A DNA stretch of 64,000 nucleotides from Lepidonotus clava (Eukaryota > Annelida > Polychaeta > Phyllodocida > Polynoidae): NCBI GenBank assembly GCA_936440205.1, contig OW387148.1, positions 15,865,961-15,929,960 of the forward strand, given 5' to 3'. Made by a program: the position numbers and the translations under genes. How positions within the stretch are numbered: the stretch's first letter is position 1; each line of letters starts with the position of its first letter. Below are positions 59,000 to 64,000 of the stretch, piece by piece. The notes under the pieces were generated by a model. It was not told where the DNA came from and did not search any database. It saw nothing but the letters and a program-made list of their open reading frames with translations.

Positions 59000-61900
59000 G
59001 CATTGAAGACTTCAGTGTAATCACTGCCTATTGTGTCTGTAAAAGGATACTTCCAGCACAAAGCCCCCTCCCCCCTTATTTATAACCACTCACTGTAGTG
59101 ATACCTCAATCACGTGCAGGCGCAATTCCAACCCTGCTGAAAGACTGCTTTGCCAACAAAGCGTTTCGAACTCCCCTCTTTTTTCTACTTCTAAATTCAA
59201 GCGGTGATTTTGAAAGGTACACGGAGGCGGAGGTATTCACACCAGGTTAGTTTATTGTCTAAATAGAGTGGGACTGGAGTCTATCAATTTGTACGAGTGG
59301 ATCCCTGGTGATGTGTCGAGAGGGTGGTGGGGGATTGCTAGGGAGGGCACTTTCCCTTGTAATCACTCTAGAACAAACCAGCTCTCTAGGCTGAGACTGT
59401 ATGTTACAACATATGGTCTTACTATAATTATATGAATGGAATGTATAGATAAACTTTCTTATTTATGACTGTCATTTTACTAATTTAGATTTACTCTAAA
59501 GTATAATATTGAAATCATTTGTATGTTTCGTAACAAAAATTAATAATGTCACAGTGTAAAAATGAGCATACGATACTAACGTGCTCCCGTTCTTGTATTA
59601 TGATAGGAATGCTGCTCATCTAAAGTATATATACAACAATGGATTTGGATGGTATAACTGCAGTGTCTAATACAGACAGTTAACATGGTTGTGTCACCTT
59701 CCGGACAGAAGTACCAAAGTCTCACTTTTAGCAGAGGGAACTGCCACGTTCGCACATTATATTTGTTGCGTTTCACTCATTTCTATTCACCATTTTGTGT
59801 TTTATTCAAGAGGAAGGAAAATTAATAGATTTCTAGATATACCTTACTTTCAAATAATTAAATGCTATGGCAGCAAAACAAGTAAGATAACAATTTATGT
59901 TGGATACTCATTCACTTGATAACTTGATAAGTGGTTCAGCGTAGATTGTCTGTGGGTTCAAGTGCCCCCCTTTCGTTCCACTATGGAGGTTGGGGAGTAG
60001 TTCTTTGAGCCGTGCACTGATCCCTAGTTCTCAATTATGGTTTATAATTACAACACGAGAAGAGAAGCTCAATCCCAAAGCTCACATTTATAACAACACT
60101 CTATTGCCCCAATGGAAAAGGGGATGGTGGAAAGCGGGGGATAATATTCAATATCTGTGGACTCTTTGAATTGTTATGATGCATTCCCACTACTAGAAAA
60201 CAATCCCTATTGACATTACACTATGGGAGTGTCAGCCCATTAAAACTAGAGCTCATGAAATGAGTTTCAATGCGAGGACAAATTCGGCATCCGCCATTAG
60301 TGCGATCCGCATGCATTCAAAGGCCCAAAGTCAAATAGCCTTTCATCGTATTCCCTGTTATCCCACAGAGCTTGAAGTATCGGGGCACTGCCTTGCAAAG
60401 TTCTGTTGATATCGGTCTATGTATTCAATTTGTGAAATTTGTTTAGAGATTCCCCGCACAATTGTCATTGTGGTTGAGAATGGGGTGACAGAGGTAGAGT
60501 CCCATCCATCCACTCACTGGTTTAGATTTCGTGCATTGACATGAGGAACTCTTTGTTGGGGTTATTCCATTAAAAGTATCAGGCAATCTCACACTTGTTT
60601 AATGTGTATCTCTGTAACAAAGAATTCCAAACAATAGGCAGATGGAAATTACGAGTAGATCTTCACTTTCAGAAATTAATAACTATCATAACAATAATCA
60701 TGCTTATCTTAAATCTTCCTCCTTCCAGATAAAAATATCTATTGAATTCCTGGAGTTGTGACAACCCACAAGACATATATCACTACTTGCCTTGATTTTT
60801 TTTTATGTTGTGGGGTTATTGCTACATGTTTATGAAGTTAAGTTTCGCAATTCGAGGTGTACCATGCATAAATGCCTTTACTAAAAAGTTTACTGACAAA
60901 ATTTGGGTAGAGATTCAACTTATTGATTCTTATGTGATTTGCATTTGATGAGACGGACACTTAATTTACTTAAAGTATCTTCATCCGCGATTGTACATGC
61001 GGCTACGTATTAGAAGCTTTGCTGACTTGCATCAAAGGTCGCCATGCCTATGGGCAGTGCTTACAAACACGATGTCGCCTCAAATAGACTGCGCTATTTA
61101 CGCGATACCATCGCGTAGACTGATTTTAAATACACGCGACATGTAAGTAGTATACAAAAACGTGAGTTTGGTCCTGCCTTGTTGCGTACTTTGTATTGAG
61201 TATTTGCGCCACGGCGTCTCAATAAGCCCCACTATGTAGGCAACAGTATCGTGTGAATTTACCTCGACCATGTTTATTATATACCGACAAGTTAAAAAAC
61301 CCTTTTTTACTACATTCTATGCATAGTGTTACGGATACATTTCTCATGATAATGCCAATGACCGCGTTGTATGCATGTATGAGTACGATAGGAAAAGATT
61401 GATTCTTGTTGCGGACGTTCAGTATACGCTGTCCATAGTGGCAAAAGCGATGTCTTGTATATAGCCGTTTCGATTAGAGAGAGTAGCCCCTCCTCCACTT
61501 ATTTGTATTAGAGTATGCATATATGACTATTTGCATGTTTGAAAATGTTGTTGTCTTCCTTCCATAGATACTGTCACCACTGAATTGTTCCCCAAATTAT
61601 CGCCTTTCTGCTTGTCATGAAGACCTCACCCATCACACCCCCTAGTGGTCACTTCGCGAGACACCCGACATGATGTGCACTAAGTGACCCGGAAGTGGTT
61701 CTCACCCTGTCATGTCATGTGACCTCATTTACCGCTGACCTGGAAGTACACGCTTGACCTCCTGGGCCGCCCGGAGGAGGGGCATGATTTGGGGCTGTCC
61801 GTTTGGATGCCACGGGCATGGCATGCATGGACACTGTGAATGGAGAGTGTAGGGGGCACGGAGAATGTGTTGGGGCGGGAGGTGAATGGACGGAGACAAG

Positions 61901-62325
61901 GGAAGACAGGGGATGACAGATCACATCTTGTCAGGGGAAGATGGTCTTTGGAGGATTGCCCTCTGAGGGATAGCCACCCTACTTCACACCAATACTAGTC
62001 TAGTCGGATTTCTTGAAAGGAGGCCTGTAAAACAATTTAGGCGGCTTTTTTGACTGAAAGTTGGGAACAAGGCTATTCTAGATAATTTGGACCTGCTGAA
62101 TCTGAATATACTCGTTCCCAAGCTGGATTTTGCATTCTAATTTTTTCACCTATGCCCCTAACACGACTTGAAATAGACTAGACTGTATGTTTGAACTGGT
62201 CTCTTTATGAATTAAAATTAATTATCCAGAATCTGATGTTTCATAAGTCAATCATAATTGTGTTATTCAGATTCTATTCCCCTGAGGTCCCTATTTATAT
62301 ATCCGTTAAAGTAACAATTAACATG
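59000..62325. other. Mostly AT-rich gene-free sequence
   Basis: No supported gene. The segment 60230-60380, with GCATTCAAAGGCCCAAAG and GTCAAATAGCCTTTC, is a weak candidate conserved element. A CATCGCG/CGCGATACC inverted motif lies near 61098-61115. Confidence 0.4.
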
Positions 62326-62330
62326 AAATG

Positions 62331-62787
62331 CTTCATATACGACATGCTCAGAATTCCCATTTCAATATACTACTTAGATAGTAAGTGACATTTTTCTTCT
62401 TCTTTAGAACACGGCAAATAATCTCACCAGGTCCGTATACAAAAGTGAACTGAATGGACTCAGAAGTCTAGAATACTCTTTGGCGTTATTCATTAGACGG
62501 CAAGGTGCTTTATAGAAACAGGAAACGAGGCACTGGTCATCTATCTATACACAGTGCAATAAGGAGCATCACATTGATATATATGACATTGTCAGAATTC
62601 CCATTTCTATAGACTACTTACATTGCAAGTGACCTTTTTCTTCTCTTTTAGAACAGGGCCAGTAATATCAGCAGGTCCGTATACAAAGGTGAACTGAATG
62701 GACTCAGAACTCTAGAATATTCTTTGGCCGTATTCATTAGGACGGCACGATACTGTATTGAAACGAGGCACTGGTCATCTATCCATA
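62331..62787. repeat. Tandem segmental duplication, two copies of about 215 bp
   Basis: 62331-62549 and 62574-62787 align end to end at an offset of about 240 bases. Shared blocks include TCAGAATTCCCATTTC, AGGTCCGTATACAAA, GTGAACTGAATGGACTCAGA and ACGAGGCACTGGTCATCTAT. They differ by substitutions and small indels (I judge roughly 85% identity by eye). Neither copy encodes a supported protein. Confidence 0.85.
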
Positions 62788-62789
62788 GG

Positions 62790-64000
62790 TCCCTGGTCAG
62801 TTTCAAGGGACCACATTTCTAACTGGATTCAGGGACCAAGATTATTCTGCTCCCCTAAGGTCCAACACTTATTAAAGCTTGCGGATTTAAAGGATCATGT
62901 TCCAATGTGCACACAAATATAAATTTCCCGTGGGATATAAAACGTGATCTATTGGTCAGGGTATATGATTCATTATTATTTGCCATGGTTTCAAGTTGAA
63001 TCCACTCATCAGTAACTGTTGCACCATCTGATCACGTGTGGGCTTAACGCGCTTAAACTGTGTGAGATGTTTCACTTTTTTTCCGATTAGAAAAAGTAAT
63101 ATGCGGAACAATCATTTATAAACATACACTTGAGAATTTGCATAACGTCGCTATTTTGAGAATCAGTTCAAAGGAAAATGATACTTATTTTCGTTATTAA
63201 TTAGGGTTGTAATTTTGTAACTGAAACATTACAATTATGGTTGGGCAGATTAACTGTCATCTCAAATCGTCCACGCAGTGTAAATAAGGTTCAAACTAAC
63301 ACTCACAACTGCTTAACACAACGTGTTACAACCTTTTTGCCCTGAGAGGACGAGATGTCGTCGACAGCAGCGATAACTAACATTATTACGGAGAGATTGG
63401 ACAGATTAAACAATATATCTGCCCCGTCCGTCTGTACAAATCTGAGAAAGTGCCGTTATTGACGATATTGTTTAGGCATATGTTGTTCCACAGAAAGCAC
63501 TCGCTGATTCCATAGACTTAATTAATAAGAAAGTATTGTTACAAACAACGTGTCATTATCTGAGAGAAATATAGGCCTATTGTAATTGCTTCGACTGCAA
63601 ACAAACTGGCCATGTGACTTGAGATCTCGTGTATTCTCATCCTCACGAGAAGTTCCCACAGTGGTGGCTTTGTCTCCCGATAACGTCAATAGTCACGTGT
63701 GAGGAAAGTAATTAAATGAGACACAAGTCAATCAGCCCACCCACTGCCCGGCACTTACTGATATTGACATAACCAGAATGGTCAGAATGGGCCGTGAGCT
63801 GGTCAGTGGGTAGCACAAAATACCGACTCATTAGGAGCAAAGAAGACTGACTCGTTACATTGTTGGACCTATAGACCATTTCCGCACCTGGCACTCGGTA
63901 AAGAAAGGTGTGCATAACTGGCAATTGGTTGTGCTGTAAGTGCACTGGTCAATTATGTTATTGCTAGTCAGTGCTAGTTGAATACTAGACCTTAATTAAT
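62790..64000. other. Gene-free sequence
   Basis: No gene is seen. E-boxes occur at about 63035 (TCACGTGT) and 63693 (TCACGTGT). TAGGCCTA occurs at 63572. Confidence 0.45.

Noticed and set aside
59928-59975. tRNA-like TGGTTCAGCG...GGGTTCAAGTGCC
   Set aside because: The spacing between the A- and B-like motifs is too short for a tRNA; possibly a truncated SINE head but unsupported.
1-64000. Known microRNAs (let-7, miR-9, miR-124, miR-71, miR-2 and others)
   Set aside because: No mature sequence was recognised by eye on either strand; a covariance search would be needed to exclude them.

Overview
The window looks like nuclear DNA from an invertebrate animal, probably a marine bilaterian. It is mostly AT-rich and non-coding, carries short non-autonomous DNA transposons and tRNA-derived SINEs, and holds one recognisable animal gene. 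I cannot fix the phylum from sequence alone; a lophotrochozoan (mollusc-like) or ambulacrarian source would fit, and neither is demonstrated.

The only confident protein-coding gene is a single-exon SoxB2 (Sox14/Sox21-class) HMG-box transcription factor on the minus strand (16804-17814). Its start has a strong Kozak context. Upstream on the minus strand lie a TATA-like sequence and a cluster of four CCAAT boxes. I found no other convincing gene, exon, tRNA, rRNA or known microRNA. About 16.8 kb on the 3' side and 46 kb on the 5' side are gene-free, as expected of the regulatory desert around a developmental regulator. GC-rich, CpG-containing islands stand out of the AT-rich background at about 5.6, 8.2, 9.5, 12.3, 28.4, 35.0, 40.3, 46.0, 47.1, 52.0, 53.1, 54.6, 57.3 and 58.7 kb. 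They are candidate conserved non-coding elements or enhancers. Some carry Sox-, RFX-, ETS- or E-box-type sites.

The rest of the non-coding part is shaped by small repeats. Four short elements (19.7, 25.6, 30.0, 36.4 kb) have CAG-starting terminal inverted repeats and 5-bp target duplications, as in hAT5-type MITEs, and most carry long G or C runs. There is a 419-bp TTAA-flanked MITE (26.9 kb), a pair of 362/363-bp AACGTT-rich MITEs (27.4 and 49.0 kb) with a related fragment at 56.4 kb, and a 1.55-kb element with inverted subterminal repeat arrays and a second inverted-repeat element inside it (32.0-33.5 kb). A tRNA-derived SINE at 47.6-48.3 kb has an 11-bp target duplication and is itself interrupted by another MITE. 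Tandem arrays include nine exact-length 31-bp units (22.3 kb), a CT-rich minisatellite (4.6-5.1 kb) and two-copy duplications at 20.6 and 62.3 kb.

Functionally, the window is best read as a SoxB2 locus with its promoter, short 3' UTR and many candidate distal control elements, interspersed with small transposon fossils. The regulatory assignments are inferences from composition and motifs and carry low confidence.
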